A stretch of 64,000 nucleotides of DNA from the NCBI GenBank assembly GCA_032821775.1, contig JAVLRN010000002.1, forward strand, positions 3,100,001 to 3,164,000, given 5' to 3'. Shown one piece after another: positions 22,663 through 34,119 of the stretch (position 1 is its first letter; every line of letters starts with the position of its first letter). The DNA is from Sanguinoderma infundibulare. Its lineage: Eukaryota; Basidiomycota; Agaricomycetes; Polyporales; Polyporaceae. The notes beneath the pieces were generated by a model, which did not search any database, was not told the DNA's origin, and saw nothing but the letters and a program-made list of their open reading frames with translations. The position numbers and the translations under genes are program-made.

Positions 22663-24952
22663 TCACGGCACGTAGCGGAAGTCGGGAGCCTGCGCCAATC
22701 GTCGCGTCAACCTCTGAATCGTCCAATGCCCACGAAGAGACCAATGGATGCACGCACCTTGTCCGCAAGCTCCGACGTGTCGACAGGCGCATTCGGGACC
22801 GGCTTGCCGTACAGCCTGTCCCGTCGCCTGTTCTCCAGCCGATAGTTAACCGTGAGGACGACCGCGGCGAGCGCACCGAGAAACTCGAGCGCACAAGTGA
22901 CCGCGAAGCCCTTACTATGTTGGCATGCCGAGCTGTCAACTAGAGTCGTAGGAAAGACTGGGAATAGACGAAACGTACATATAGCGCGGTCCCTCCGTCT
23001 TGGGGTACAGGTGCGAGCCGAGGAGGCTGCCGCACTGACCGATGGCCATGTACATCGGGATGCCCGTCGCCTTCTTCGTCTCAGACCCAAGGTTGTGCGC
23101 GACTGCAGAAACCGAATGATGTCAAGTTCACGCACCGAATCCGAGGAGCACTATGCATCCAGACTTACACCACGCAATAATGATGCCGATGGTCGTGTAC
23201 GTCCCGCTGACGATGCAGAACGTCGCGAAGTAGCGCGCGTGGATGTTATGCTGGACCGTAAGCAAAATCCTGGAGCATATGCGGACAAGCGCATCAGAAG
23301 AGACAACACATCAGCATAGTCACAATGCTCGGGCGAGAAGACTGTAACTTACACGTAGCCAACAGCAGCAAGCGCACTGACCGCCGCGACGAACGGCCCA
23401 CGGCTCTGAAGCCGGTCAGACACGTACGAGTTCATGCATAAGAAGACTGCTGCGACCGCATAGGGCGGGACGGTGAGCAGCTGCGCGAGCGCGTTCGCTG
23501 TGCGAGAAGAAGGTCAGCTGAATGCAGCGGACGATCAGGAAGAAACTCGCGCACTGTATCCAAACGTCGTGATAATGGTTGGAAGGAATGCGGAGATGGA
23601 CGCGAGGGCGCAATTCGCACCGAAGTACATCACCCCGGCCGCATAGATCTGGAGTAGCACGGAGACGAAGGAGTGTGAGTTGGAGCCCAACGCCAAACAG
23701 AAGCAGCAGCGCGGTGATTACGAACCCTCCAGTCCTTGAACGCGGCGATAATATGGCCTCAGGTAAGACGCGACGGTCAACGCCTTTGCAAGCATGCGGG
23801 CGAAGCGAAGGCGCGGCTGCTCACCCTTGTTCACGACGCGGCCCGTGTCGGCCTTGATTCCTCGGTTCGCGCGGTCCAACGCAAGCTCGCGCTCCTTCTC
23901 GTTAAAGATAGAGGTCTCCTCGGGCCGATTTGGCAAGATAAGCATCGCGGCAAACCCAATCAACACCGTCGGGATGCCCTCCACGATAAACAGCAGCCTC
24001 CAGTTCGCGACGGTCGCATGGACGTGCTGGATGCCGAACGCAATGAGGCCGCCGAACGCGCCGGCGACCGCGGCGAAGCCGAACCAGTAAGCCATCCGCA
24101 TACCCATCTCTTCCTTCGTGTAGAAGAACGCTGGGCAAATAGCGATCATCGATGTCAGCAGCCCGTCGGTGAGCGAGAGCATCGGGTTCGCGTACACATA
24201 TAGAGCGGGATGCCGGGCCCGAAGCATGCCTCAAAGACTCCGAGTCCGATGCGCGCGACGAGGAGGCCGGCGAGATTGAACGCGGTGGACTAAAGTCGTT
24301 TCCATGCTGAGCATGATCAGACAGGGACGAGACGCGTAGCGCGACGTACCATCAGGACGGAGCAGACGCCCCAGCCAATGGTCGCACATCCTAGCCAAAG
24401 ACGAGGGGGAAAGAGCTTGGAGATGACGGTCGCGGGGATTTGGCAGATGATCTGCAGGCCGAAATGATGAGTCCTGATGAGTCACTGAGGATCCCACATA
24501 ACAAGGGTGATCGCTTGGTTACAACTCTCACACCTTGTGCTCGGGGGGAATGGGAGGGGTGGGAAGAACTAAGAAGGCCATAAAATCGACAGCACTCACA
24601 TACGAGAAGAAGAACGCGGAGTTGACCCAGTCGAAGAGGACTCCGGTTGGGTCTCCGTTGAGCGTGTCCTGTGGTAGGCCCTGCAAGCGGGCGTTTCCCA
24701 AGTTCGTCCTGTCCAGGTCTACATGGCCAGATCATGTTAGCATCGTTTTGCAGGATGGGACAGGGACAGACGATGCTTACATGCGAAAAGATACATGATG
24801 CACGCTATGGGCATGATACGCCAGTCGAGCTTCCGCACCAAACGCCGTTCATCCTCAGCGGTGAACTTGGACTCCCGCACGACCTCGCTCTGGTCGACGC
24901 TTCCTCCCTTCTCGTCGACGGACGATGCGGCGATCTTCTCCTCGGCAGACAT
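22663..24952 (-). CDS. MFS transporter D, anion:cation symporter family
   Basis: Model: complement(22663..22689, 22758..22914, 22979..23102, 23169..23269, 23353..23497, 23555..23648, 23726..23757, 23825..24130, 24196..24289, 24350..24451, 24600..24718, 24781..24952); in frame, 490 aa, ATG at 24952. Landmarks: RRLVRKLDWRIMPIACIMYLF, YLDRTNLGNARLQGLPQD (TM1 Asp kept, residue 60), FYTKEE, NWRLLFIVEG, LPNRPEET, GSETKKATG, tail APDFRYVP. The exon that in all sister genes is split (..VL(Y/H/T) | V(Y/N)Y..) is continuous here (VVLTVNYRLENRRRD), so one intron is missing. The sequence groups with E and H (LPNRPEET) more than with A/C/F/G (LPDRP). The substrate is unknown. Confidence 0.9.
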
Positions 24953-26306
24953 GGCGCTGAAGGGAGAGCAGAGAGGACAATCAAGGGGCGGAACAGCGGG
25001 TCGTCTGCCGTTTTTGCTGCCTGCATATACTATTTATACAGGATGTGGCATTGCAAGAAATGTTGACGGGCGTCCGGCGTGTCAGTTGACCAAAGTGCTC
25101 GCGCCGATCCGATTTCGGCTAGTTGGGCCATGTGTTAAACCGTGGGCGTATGAGGGCAGCCGTAGGTCGGCATGAACATCCAGACATCTGGATGTGATAG
25201 TGAGAATAGGTTTGAGAGTATGGCATACGCGTAAGACAGGGGACGGATGTTACATACCTGAGGGTCTAAAACGACATTGCAGGCAGTGCTCGGCGGGAGC
25301 AAATTGGCGGCGCCCTCGGCGCGCAGGGTAAGCGCCCCGGCCGCCACAGGGCATCTGACCAGACCCAGAATTGACTGGTGGACCACGAATATTGGCGATA
25401 CGTGTGGATAGCCTGATCGCTGGGTGTCCTGCGTAAGTAGAGAGGCCTTGTTCACCGGACTGTGAGGATAAATGAACTGCTTGAAAAGAGTACTATCAGA
25501 TATTCGAACTTCGATAATCAACCATAAACACAGCAAACCCGGCCCTTAAGCAATAAGCGCCGGGTGTGTCTGCTACGCGGACAGGCTACACGTTCATTCA
25601 ACTCCTGGTCGAAACTGCTGACAACAAACGTGAATCCTTATGGTATCCCAACGACGTCCCATTTTAATACTCCCATGGACGGTCCTTTTATCTAAGTGAT
25701 ATTCGTGGCCGGCATCGCGGTATACGTGGCGATTCAAGGATGACTAGCTTGTAAGTGAATTTCGTTGATAGATATGATGCCGAATATACTCATCCTCCTC
25801 CCCTTCATGGTTTTCGCTCAAATGATTCTCCATGCTCCTCTTGCATGCTGACTATCACGTCAGATAAACTCTGTCTCCGGTTACCCAGCCTTTCTGCTCG
25901 ACAGGAGCACATTCAACCAAGCCCCTTGGCAAAAGCCGAAACCTCTTGATCTCTCAGTTAGCGTTCAGTGTCACGTTTCATGGCATGCTGATACTCATTC
26001 ACGTTCAAAAGAAATAGGAGGTCTGGATTGCATCTCAGAAGCATTGACAGCCTCTTCAGCGTTGACGTAGAGTTGTCCACTTTCGCCCCCCTATAAAGCC
26101 TGGGAAGCAGAACATTGTCTCAAGCGCACAGTGGGGTGCAAGTCAACTGATCCTTCCATTAATGTCACTGTGTAAGGCCGCTGACGCTCTGCCCCGACCA
26201 GAAGCCTACTGCGCTTGTCGCCGTGTGACCGTATGGTAGGAGGAGCCTTGCCTGGCGAGCCGTCCAGGACCCTTCGTCCACCTTCGACTACTTGTGCCCC
26301 TACAGA
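24953..26306. other. Divergent promoter region between MFS D and MFS E
   Basis: 1.35 kb between two head-to-head transporters, and the point where the array switches strand. No coding segment was recognised on either strand. A possible TATA at 25026-25034 (TATACTATTTA) lies about 75 bp upstream of the D start. Nothing else stands out by eye. Confidence 0.5.
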
Positions 26307-28474
26307 ATGGACGACAAAGTGGTCATCGAAGGACCGATTGAATATGTTTGTTCTGTGGACGACACGGGAGCCCCCTCCGACGTGCCCCCTTCGAAGTCGG
26401 ACACAGAGCGACGGCTCGTACGCAAACTAGACATGCGTATCATGCCTATGATATGCAGCTTGTATTTCTTCGCTTGTGAGTCTCTGGGCGTGAAGTTGAA
26501 GAATATTAACCACACATCGCAATTGCAGACTTGGACAGGTCTAACGTCGGGAATGCGCGTCTGCAAGGACTCCCGCAAGACGTCCTCCGGGGCGACCCAA
26601 CGGGTGTGCTTTTCGACTGGGTCAACTCCGCGTTTTACTTCCCATACGTGAGTGCCTGCCCGCCTGGTATCCATGCCCTCATCACGCTAACTTCCGTGGC
26701 CCTCGTAGATAATATGCCAGATCCCAGCGGTCTTACTGTTCAAACTCTTCCCGCCTCGCGTCTGGCTCGGGTGCTCCGCCATTGGGTGGGGCTTGTGCTC
26801 GACTTTGGCCGTATGTTTCAATTATTATCTCTCTTGTGGACCGGCAAGCCTCATGACCTGCAACAGGCCGCCGCCTTCGACTTTCCTGGGATCATGGTCG
26901 CACGGATCGGGCTAGGGATCTTCGAAGCCGGATATGCGCCGACTTTCCCCATTTACTTTGGTGAGCCTCATTGACGTCGACTGACTTGTATCGGTGCTCA
27001 TCTGCCTAAACCAAGCACTCTTCTACACGCGGGAGGAGTTTGGCGGCCGCATGGCGTACTTCGCGTTCGGCGCACTCGCAGGGGCGTGCAGTGGCCTCAT
27101 CGCGTTTGGAATACAGCACGCCCATACTGCCATCGCAAACTGGCGACTCTTGTTCATCGTCGAAGGCGTCCCAACGGTTCTCCTCGGGCTGCTGGCGATA
27201 TTCGTGTTGCCCAACCGACCAGAGGAGACGCATATATGGAAAGGAGAAGAGCGCGAGATTGCGCTAGAGCGCATGAACCGAGGGTGCAGGGCTGATGTGG
27301 GTAGAACTCTGAACAGAAGTGAGTTACGCAACGCTCTCTTTTCTTATCGCGGCGTGACGGGCTCGTTCCCACCACTGTCAGGGCACGTTATTGCTGGACT
27401 CTCAGACTGGAAGGTCTGTTCCATTTTTAGCCTCTAAAATCAAGCATGCTGATGCTATCTTCATTCAGATGTACGCCGCTGGTGTCATTTACTTCGCCGG
27501 GAACTGCGGCACTGCGGGTGTTACGGGATTCCTACCCACCATCATCACGACATTCGGCTTCGGTGGGCTTGCGATTTCATAATGTTCTTGAAGCTCGGGA
27601 ATTGAACCACGTAGAAAATGCCCTGGCACAGGTCCTGACGGTTCCGCCTTACACCGTCGCCGCCATCGTCCTATGCTTGAACTTGAACGCGTCGGATCGA
27701 CTGCAACTTCGCGGTCCGTTCGTCATTGCCAGCTGCTTGCTGTCAGGAATAGGATACGCGTACGTCTTTTACTGCGTGTTTAGCTCGGGGTGGGCCTTAA
27801 CTTCCCTCGAAGTCTCCTGCTTGTGGTCGCAGAAAATGTCCGCGTCCGCTACTTCGCAACCTTCTGCGTCGCTATCGGGATCTACTCCACGATTGGCGTG
27901 GTAATCGCCTGGTGTATGTACTCCATCTACTGCTGTTTGATGCGTTTTTGATAGCTAAACAGTCGGGCATAACATGGGCTCCGAGAGCAAAAAGGCATCG
28001 GGGACCCCGCTGTACATGGCTATCGGACAATGCGGCAGCGTCCTCGGCTCGCACTTGTTCCCTTCCACGCAAGGCCCGCGATACGTGTTCGTGCCCTCTT
28101 GGCCGAACTTACGTTCGCGATCGCTCATTCCATCTCTCTGCAGGAAAGGCTTCGCAGTTTCGTGCGCCCTACAGTTCGTCGGAGCGGTCGTGGCCACCGT
28201 ACTCTACGTAAGTGACAGTCACACAATGTTCATATCTTTTGTGGACTCACAAGACTGTCCTTCCGATATGATGTCTAACGTGTTTCTAAGGTTTACTATC
28301 GCTCCGAGAATCGCCGAAGAGACAGCCTGTACGGAAAACCTCTCCCCACAGCGACTATCGATACGTCCGAGCTGGCCGACGACGTAAGCGTATCGTCCTT
28401 CAGGGCTGTGGTTGGCCTCCTACGTCAAACGCTAACGACACTCCCAGGCACCCGACTATCGCTACACGCCGTAG
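26307..28474 (+). CDS. MFS transporter E, anion:cation symporter family
   Basis: Model: join(26307..26475, 26529..26647, 26709..26810, 26867..26960, 27016..27318, 27382..27413, 27469..27562, 27615..27759, 27813..27913, 27963..28086, 28144..28207, 28291..28383, 28448..28474), 1467 nt, 488 aa. Landmarks: RRLVRKLDMRIMPMICSLYFF, YLDRSNVGNARLQGLPQD with the TM1 Asp at residue 59, FYTREEFGGRMAYF, HAHTAIANWRLLFIVEG, FVLPNRPEET, GSESKKASG, tail APDYRYTP. Two donors are unusual (CGT|GTTCGT and TTCG|GTGGGC), but they sit at the positions used by the sister genes and keep frame. It is probably a plasma-membrane permease for a small organic anion; the substrate is not deducible. Confidence 0.9.
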
Positions 28475-28714
28475 CTCAACTGCGAGCTCAAGGGCAAAGG
28501 GATATTCGAGCGTATTAAATCAATGTGTAACAGTATTAAGGCCAGCCGTTCTGAAACGGAAGTCATGCAACCCCACCGCGCCACAACGCAAAATGGTTTC
28601 GCGCCTTGTTCCGTGTACCCGTCCATGTCTTCTGCCGCGTCTCCGCCCCGTTTACGATCGCTTTTGTTCTCCGATACCGAGCGCTAGTCAGAGTCTCCAA
28701 ATACGGGGTCGCCC

Positions 28715-29890
28715 CTAGACAAAGGAAAGCTGTGCGATCCCTCTTCGCCACAGCCTCGGAAACCTCCTTGCTAACGCGTCCCTCAACTCGACCTTCTCCT
28801 CCATCACGGGTCCATACTCGCACTCGCAGATCACGAACGCCATGCTTTCGAGCGCAGGGAGCGAGCACAGCACGTCCTCCACCGACCTCCTGAGCTCCGC
28901 ATATCGCTGGACGTCCGGGCCCTCTTCCACGTCGTCTCCTTCACGGTCGTCCCAATATCCCACGTCATCCATGGGCGCATCCACCGCGTCGGGATAGCAC
29001 CGACCCATGTCAACGCGAATTTCCGCGAGCGCCGAGAAGGCGTCGCGGTGCTCGCGCAAGAGCTGGGCGTAGCCGTGGAGCACTTCGCTAACAGTGAAGG
29101 TCCACTCGGGGGGCCGGTAGTCATAGAAGTCGCGGGGAAGATGGAGGACGAGCATGCGCAGCGCGGCACAAGGCGCGAAAGAAATGGAACACGTCTCTGT
29201 GGAGCGGTATGCAGTGAGCATTGAGTAACAGTGATCGGAATGTGCGCAGAGCACGGCGTGGCAGTTCTCCCAAAACACTCTGACATGCGTGCAGTGCGAG
29301 GTTGCGGAAACTTGAGCCCGCGTCCCGGACGAAATCGGAGAAGAGCCGCAGCTCCTCGTTGGTGCGTACAGCGATGGACACGTGTGTGGGTTGCCCATCC
29401 TGACGCGGTGGTGAGCCTGCAAGGAGAGTGTAGAATGCGCTTGCAGCGGCACTGCTGGTGCCCTCGTGGACGGTCAGAGAATGCACGACGGGAGGGTTCA
29501 AGGCGGTTGAAGAGGACGGTGGTAGACCAGGTGGGGTCCATGAACTATCTCCGATGGTGAGCGAGTGGATGTTGGAGAACATGCACAGGAGTGCGAGCAA
29601 GTGGTGCGTGTTTTGGGCCTCCCCGGCGCACTCCGTCATGAATCAGCCTTCCCCATGGTCCATTCAGGGCGCAATCTTTCAGAGTCCTTGATAGCCTGGA
29701 TGAAGTTTCCCAGACAGTCGGTGTTCCGAAAGCTGGACGGAGCGACGGTGATGGTACGGACTACTAGGTAGGCGCGGCTGGCGGTGAGCCATCGCGAAGA
29801 GACGAGGAAGCGACACGCAAGTGTGGGCTTATACTCGAAGAGATGATCTATGATTGGGAATTCTAGTTCGGGAGGTAAAACTGGGATCGT
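28715..29890 (-). pseudogene. Broken F-box-like gene
   Basis: Three minus-strand frames form one collinear protein typical of basidiomycete F-box-like genes. About 29640-29885 reads PVLPPELEFPIIDHLFEY..RFLVSSRWLTASRAYLVVRTI, ending in TGA. About 29280-29640 reads LLALLCMFSNIHSLTIGD..RNLALHACQ. 28715-29210 reads LRMLVLHLPRDFYDY..LPALESMAFVI and ends LWRRGIAQLSFV. The first change of frame has no usable splice donor before the stop. The second would need an intron of about 33 bp. Two frameshifts are therefore the simplest reading, although an unusual intron or a sequencing error is possible. A first exon upstream of 29890 (acceptor near 29911) was not settled. Confidence 0.6.
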
Positions 29891-30780
29891 GTTATGGCCT
29901 GTAGGCTGTCAGAACGGTCATGTCGAGGCGTCCAACTCGGAGACCGTCTGATTTGACTAGAAACCAAGGGAGCGATATGTGAGAAGTCATATGACAAGCA
30001 ATTTTTACGTGCCTTAAGATATCTGGGATTGCGCCAGAGACAAAAAGATATGGTGGGAATCCTGGACGAGGTCTGAATAAAACGAACTGAGGCAGAACGA
30101 CCATGGACGAGGAAGAGCGGCCGTTTCCGGGCGCCGGTGGCGTCCAATTGCGGCCGCCTCTTCCGATGTTCTCGGGACTTTGCCAGCGACGATTTTTGCA
30201 TGGCGCCCTAGTGCTGCTCGCGCGACTCAGCTAAGGCTCATTCCCTTCCTTCGGAGCATTTGGTGATGTTTTCCTGCTTCGTTATAATACCGCAGAGCAG
30301 CAGGATGGCGGTCCTCGAGTCTTGCTGGCAGGAGGGGCCCGCTGGAAGCCTGAGATCTCGTCGCCACTCCTATTAAACGTCGGGGCCGCCCTTGTGATAC
30401 CGCAGCATGTTTTCGCCTTCACTCGACTGCAGCAGGTGCTCACTCGGAAGCTGATCTCTGGCTGCGGCAGGAACTAGGGACACTCTTACTCAACAGGAAC
30501 AGGGTTCGCGCTGTGATGTGCGTGTACGTTTCGTACATGAATATGGCGAGAAGATTGGCGCAACTGCGGCAATGACTTCGGGTGTGCTGCGGCTCTTCAG
30601 GCAGCCTGCGGTGAACCTTGTCTATCGTGGCTGGGCTTCGCTGCAGGACGTTTGGTGGCGCTTCACATCCAAATACAAATACCAGTATTCGTCCTTCCGC
30701 CTCGACATCTCCATCCCCCCAAACACTTCCGCCATCGACATCCCTACAACTCACCCAGCTCTAGCCTTTCTATCATCATC
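29891..30780. other. Intergenic, upstream of the small zinc-finger gene
   Basis: No gene recognised. A small open frame at 30518-30805 overlaps the zinc-finger start and looks like chance. The CT-rich, CA-rich stretch at 30690-30780 (ACACTTCCGCC, ACAACTCACC) is typical of a fungal transcription start region. Confidence 0.45.
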
Positions 30781-31074
30781 ATGGCGTCGAATGTCACTGA
30801 CCTGACACGTTCGATCTCGTCTCTTCTTTCACGGCTGGACTTGGCAGACAGTCCTCCCCGGTTTCCCTGCCCTGATTGTGGCAAAGGTAAGTGGGAGTGA
30901 TACTGTCGATGTTCCTGCTTTGACCCATCGTTCAATCTAGCCTTCGCGCGTAAGGCCAATTTGCGCATTCACTATAAGTGCGTGCATAACGCACTCACTC
31001 ATAGTGAGCCTGCGGAAGGGAATGACGCCACCGACACGATTCTGGCGACGTTCAATGAGAAGAGCAAGCTGTAG
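30781..31074 (+). CDS. Very small C2H2 zinc-finger protein
   Basis: Model: join(30781..30886, 30941..31074), 240 nt, 79 aa, with one 54-bp intron interrupting the finger in phase. Residues 29-52 read PCPDCGKAFARKANLRI then HYKCVHN: C30-x2-C33-x12-H46-x4-H51, a single C2H2 finger with Phe38 and Leu43 at the usual hydrophobic positions. The N-terminal 25 residues (SNVTDLTRSISSLLSRLDLA) look helical, and the short C-terminus is acidic/polar. One finger alone seldom gives specific DNA binding, so it might dimerise through the N-terminal helix or bind protein or RNA. It sits between the broken F-box gene and the epoxide hydrolases, so it could be a local regulator, but that is speculation. Confidence 0.7.
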
Positions 31075-31655
31075 TTGTGCAATGCATGATCTGTCGCGCG
31101 AATGACCCTGTCGAGGGGTGACAGAGGTCAGCTTTCGTTAGGCTTGTTCATCCGCAGAATGCTGACCACACTCTCCATCTTCCTAGTTTCGGCCCGCGCG
31201 AGATGTTCTACGAAGGCTAGGCTCTGGATTCTCCCAAATATGTTTTCCATGGCTGCTTGGATGTTCGAATGAGGTGACCGATGTATTTTGAAGTGTACCA
31301 TCATAGAATCTATCGTCCGGAAATACATGACCCGACCTGAATGCGCTACGGCATCTGTTCGAGACTATGGGTATGTACTTATGTACTACTGTCTGACGCA
31401 GTTAGCGTGAATGCTGGTGGTCACACAGTAGCGAAGTGCACTGGCAGGGTCCCGCAGGCGTCCATTCCCACCAAACCTCCTATCTGGGCAATGCTTCTGA
31501 TTCAACAAGTGGTGCATAGCTTCAAATCAATTCTTTTAACGCCATGTAAGCACAGCCCATACGGCTAGCCGGGCCATTCCCAATAGTAAAATGAACCCAG
31601 GTCAGTCACGGTACCAGCGCCATGAATCATGCTGGAGCTACTGCGGTGGGCTCTG
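31075..31655. other. Intergenic, upstream of epoxide hydrolase 1
   Basis: No gene recognised. A segment near 31505-31530 (CAACAAGTGGTGCATAGCTTCAA) resembles CCAAGTGGTGTGTAGCCTCG near 33766, upstream of epoxide hydrolase 2. This suggests a shared ancestral flank. Confidence 0.4.
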
Positions 31656-31690
31656 CTGACTCGCGTAACATCGCTTCCGGTTTCCTGACA
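31656..31690 (+). promoter_or_regulatory. Shared upstream element of epoxide hydrolase 1
   Basis: CTGACTCGCGTAACATCGC then TTCCGGTTTCCTGACA lies 106 bp before the ATG. It matches 34008-34043 (112 bp before hydrolase 2) and 42828-42857 (113 bp before hydrolase 3). The common core is CTGACTAACACA..CTTCGCTTCTGGT. Function is inferred from conserved position. Confidence 0.5.
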
Positions 31691-31761
31691 ATCACCGGAC
31701 TCTCAGCTACAACTATCCCCGAGGTTTCCTGCGAGTCTCCCTCCCTTCCATCGTATCAACC

Positions 31762-33403
31762 ATGTCTGAATCGGAAGCCCTGAAAGCGGAGAAGCACTTC
31801 AAGCTCGCCGTCTCCAACGCGGATATCGAGCTGCTACAGAAGAAGCTCGACTTGGTCCGCTTCCAGGACGAGCTCGATAATGCAGGATGGGATTATGGTG
31901 CACCTCTGGCTGACGTGAAGAGGCTGACAGCACATTGGAAGGGTGTGTTCGACTGGAGGAAGGCCGAGGCCAAGATCAACGAGCTCCCGATGTTTACGCG
32001 CGACATCGAGGTGGACGGGCACGGGACGCTGAGTGTGCATTACATCCACCAGGTCAGTGATGTCAAGGGGGCGATTCCGCTACTGTTCGTCCATGGATGT
32101 ACGTCACAATGATGGTCATGTTGGTGTGCTTTAAGACTGAACCTCTCATAGGGCCTGGCCATTTCCTCGAAGTGAGGAAGATCCTTCCACTCTTAACTGC
32201 CAGCGGAGACGATCATCATCCGAGCTTCCATGTCGTTGCTCCGAGTTTACCTGGGTTCGGTTTCTCGGAGGCACCGCGCAAGCCGGGGTTCAAAGGACCC
32301 CAGTACGCTGAGGTACGCTCTGTATTCCAATACCAAGCGGACTGCTGTTGAGTTTTGTTCACATCTAGCTGCTGAACAAGCTCATGTTGTCTCTGGGATA
32401 CAACGATTATGGTGAGTTGCAGAGGTCAATGTGGATGCATGCGCCTTGCCCACCTTTACTGTCGGGTAGTTTACCAAGGAGGCGACTGGGGTCACCTCGT
32501 AAGTAACCATGCATTGATTATCTGCCAGAGAGGGAGGTGCTGAAGAGGTGCGTACAGCTCGGAACGCATATCGTCGCGCAGTACGGTCACAAACACGTCA
32601 AAGCATGGCACACAAACCTGCCCTTGTGCGTTCTCGTCCCCGGGTCACATTCCCTACTGATGATCGTCTTCATTCTCTATTCAGCCCTAGCCCGCCAACG
32701 TTCACGCGATTCCCTCTCCTATACATCAAATCCCTCCTCACGCTGCCATTCGATAAAGCGGCACAGGACAAGCTCGCCTCGTTGGGTCAATGGATGACCA
32801 GCAGCAACGCTTATTCAATGCAGCAATCGACTCGGCCGCAGACCCTCGGGTATGGCCTTTCCGACTCCCCCGTCGGGCTGCTCGCGTGGATTTACGAAAA
32901 GCTCGTGGCGTGGACGGACAAGTACCCCTGGACGGATGACGAAGGTGCGTGCCATATTGGCCTGCAGTTGGAGCTCCCTGCCTGACAAGCTGTTAGTTAT
33001 TGAATGGATATCAATCTACTGGTTCTCCCGAGCCGGACCGGCTGCGTCGACACGGATATACTACGAGATGTCTAATGGAGGCTCGAAGGCGCTCAGCCCT
33101 CACCCCGGCTGGACGTCTGTTCCACTCGGGGTGTCGTACTTTCCTCGCGAGGTGATCCGCTTCCCCAAACTGTACGGATTATGCCCTTTGGTTGTGCATC
33201 GGGGGTCCACTCACAACGTTACGTCGCACAGATGGACCCATACGCTCGGGAAGCTGGTGTTCGAGTCCGACGAGCATGACGTCGGAGGGCATTTCGCGGC
33301 TTTCGAGGTCCCAGACAAGCTTGCCGGAGATCTTCGCAAGATGTACGCGAAAGGCGGGCCTGCACATGGGGTCGTCCCTGGGAAAACTGGGTACGATGTT
33401 TGA
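31762..33403 (+). CDS. Epoxide hydrolase 1 (microsomal type, EHN + alpha/beta hydrolase)
   Basis: Model: join(31762..32098, 32152..32312, 32369..32411, 32470..32498, 32558..32625, 32685..32944, 32997..33171, 33232..33403), 1245 nt, 414 aa. The N-terminal EHN region (residues 10-110) has [27 protein letters not shown] and [10 protein letters not shown]. The hydrolase core has the oxyanion motif [12 protein letters not shown] (about 111), [11 protein letters not shown], the nucleophile Asp186 in YQGGDWG, the lid strand RFPLLYIKSLL, TLGYGLSDSPVGLLAWIYEK and the catalytic His378 in GGHFAAFE. Family chemistry is Asp attack on an epoxide followed by hydrolysis to a vicinal diol. No clear N-terminal membrane anchor is visible, so it may be soluble, like fungal relatives. 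The physiological substrate is unknown. Confidence 0.93.
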
Positions 33404-33726
33404 GCGTCCGAACACTTCGTCTCTCCTAGGCCATCGTCAATATGTGCGATATCTCTACATGCATTCTTCCAGCGATGTTTCTTGTGTCCAGATGACCTAC
33501 TTCGACCCTGGCATAGCCAGAACAGCCTGTCTTCAGCCCACAAGACGCTGCTCACACAGAGCTGGGTCTTTTATCGTGAGTCTTCACCATGTTTTTGAGC
33601 CTCATTTCCTGTCGCAATGTATGTGTGTGGTCTGCTGAGATACCTAAACCCTGGATCAGGGTGTGTCTCGAGCGTCGAGAATGGTTCATACAGGGCAGTA
33701 TAGTCTCCTTTGCATAAGGCTCGGTT

Positions 33727-33935
33727 CCCAGCAAAGTACGTGTCAAGCCAAGCCTGGCAGTTTTACCAAGTGGTGTGTAGCCTCGTGTATCGCAAGGATT
33801 TTATAAACCGATATGACGTACGACGCAGATGGTCAAAAGCTGCCGACCGCCGGTCAATGCATCGGTGTAAAGGTGGGCATTCTGCGGCCTTCGAAGTCGC
33901 GACTGATGACGCACATGACAATCTAATGGAAGTGG
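33727..33935 (+). pseudogene. Possible relic of an epoxide hydrolase tail upstream of hydrolase 2
   Basis: After CGCAG the frame WSKAAD..GGHSAAFEV..DDAHDNLMEV recalls the last hydrolase exon ([16 protein letters not shown]). The segment also aligns with 42690-42790, upstream of hydrolase 3 (shared TACGACG..GTCAAA, TTCGAAG, TCTNATGGAAGTG). The resemblance to the hydrolase is short and could be chance; the match between the two flanks is better. Confidence 0.35.
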
Positions 33936-34007
33936 GAGTATTACATTCACGTTAATGGTGCCAGCACGATGAATAGAAATGTCAATCGTGCGAGCGCATT
34001 GGCGGTC

Positions 34008-34043
34008 CTGACTAACACATCTTCGCTTCTGGTGTCCTGACAA
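34008..34043 (+). promoter_or_regulatory. Shared upstream element of epoxide hydrolase 2
   Basis: CTGACTAACACATCTTCGCT then TCTGGTGTCCTGACA lies 112 bp before the ATG. The block and its spacing match those of hydrolases 1 and 3. A CATAAA box (34061-34066) follows about 55 bp before the start, as in hydrolase 3. Confidence 0.5.
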
Positions 34044-34119
34044 CTCTCGGCCCCAGAGTGACATAAAGGCGTATTCATCCTGGAGCCCTTCCCGAGTCCT
34101 CTTTCCCCCCACGACAGCC

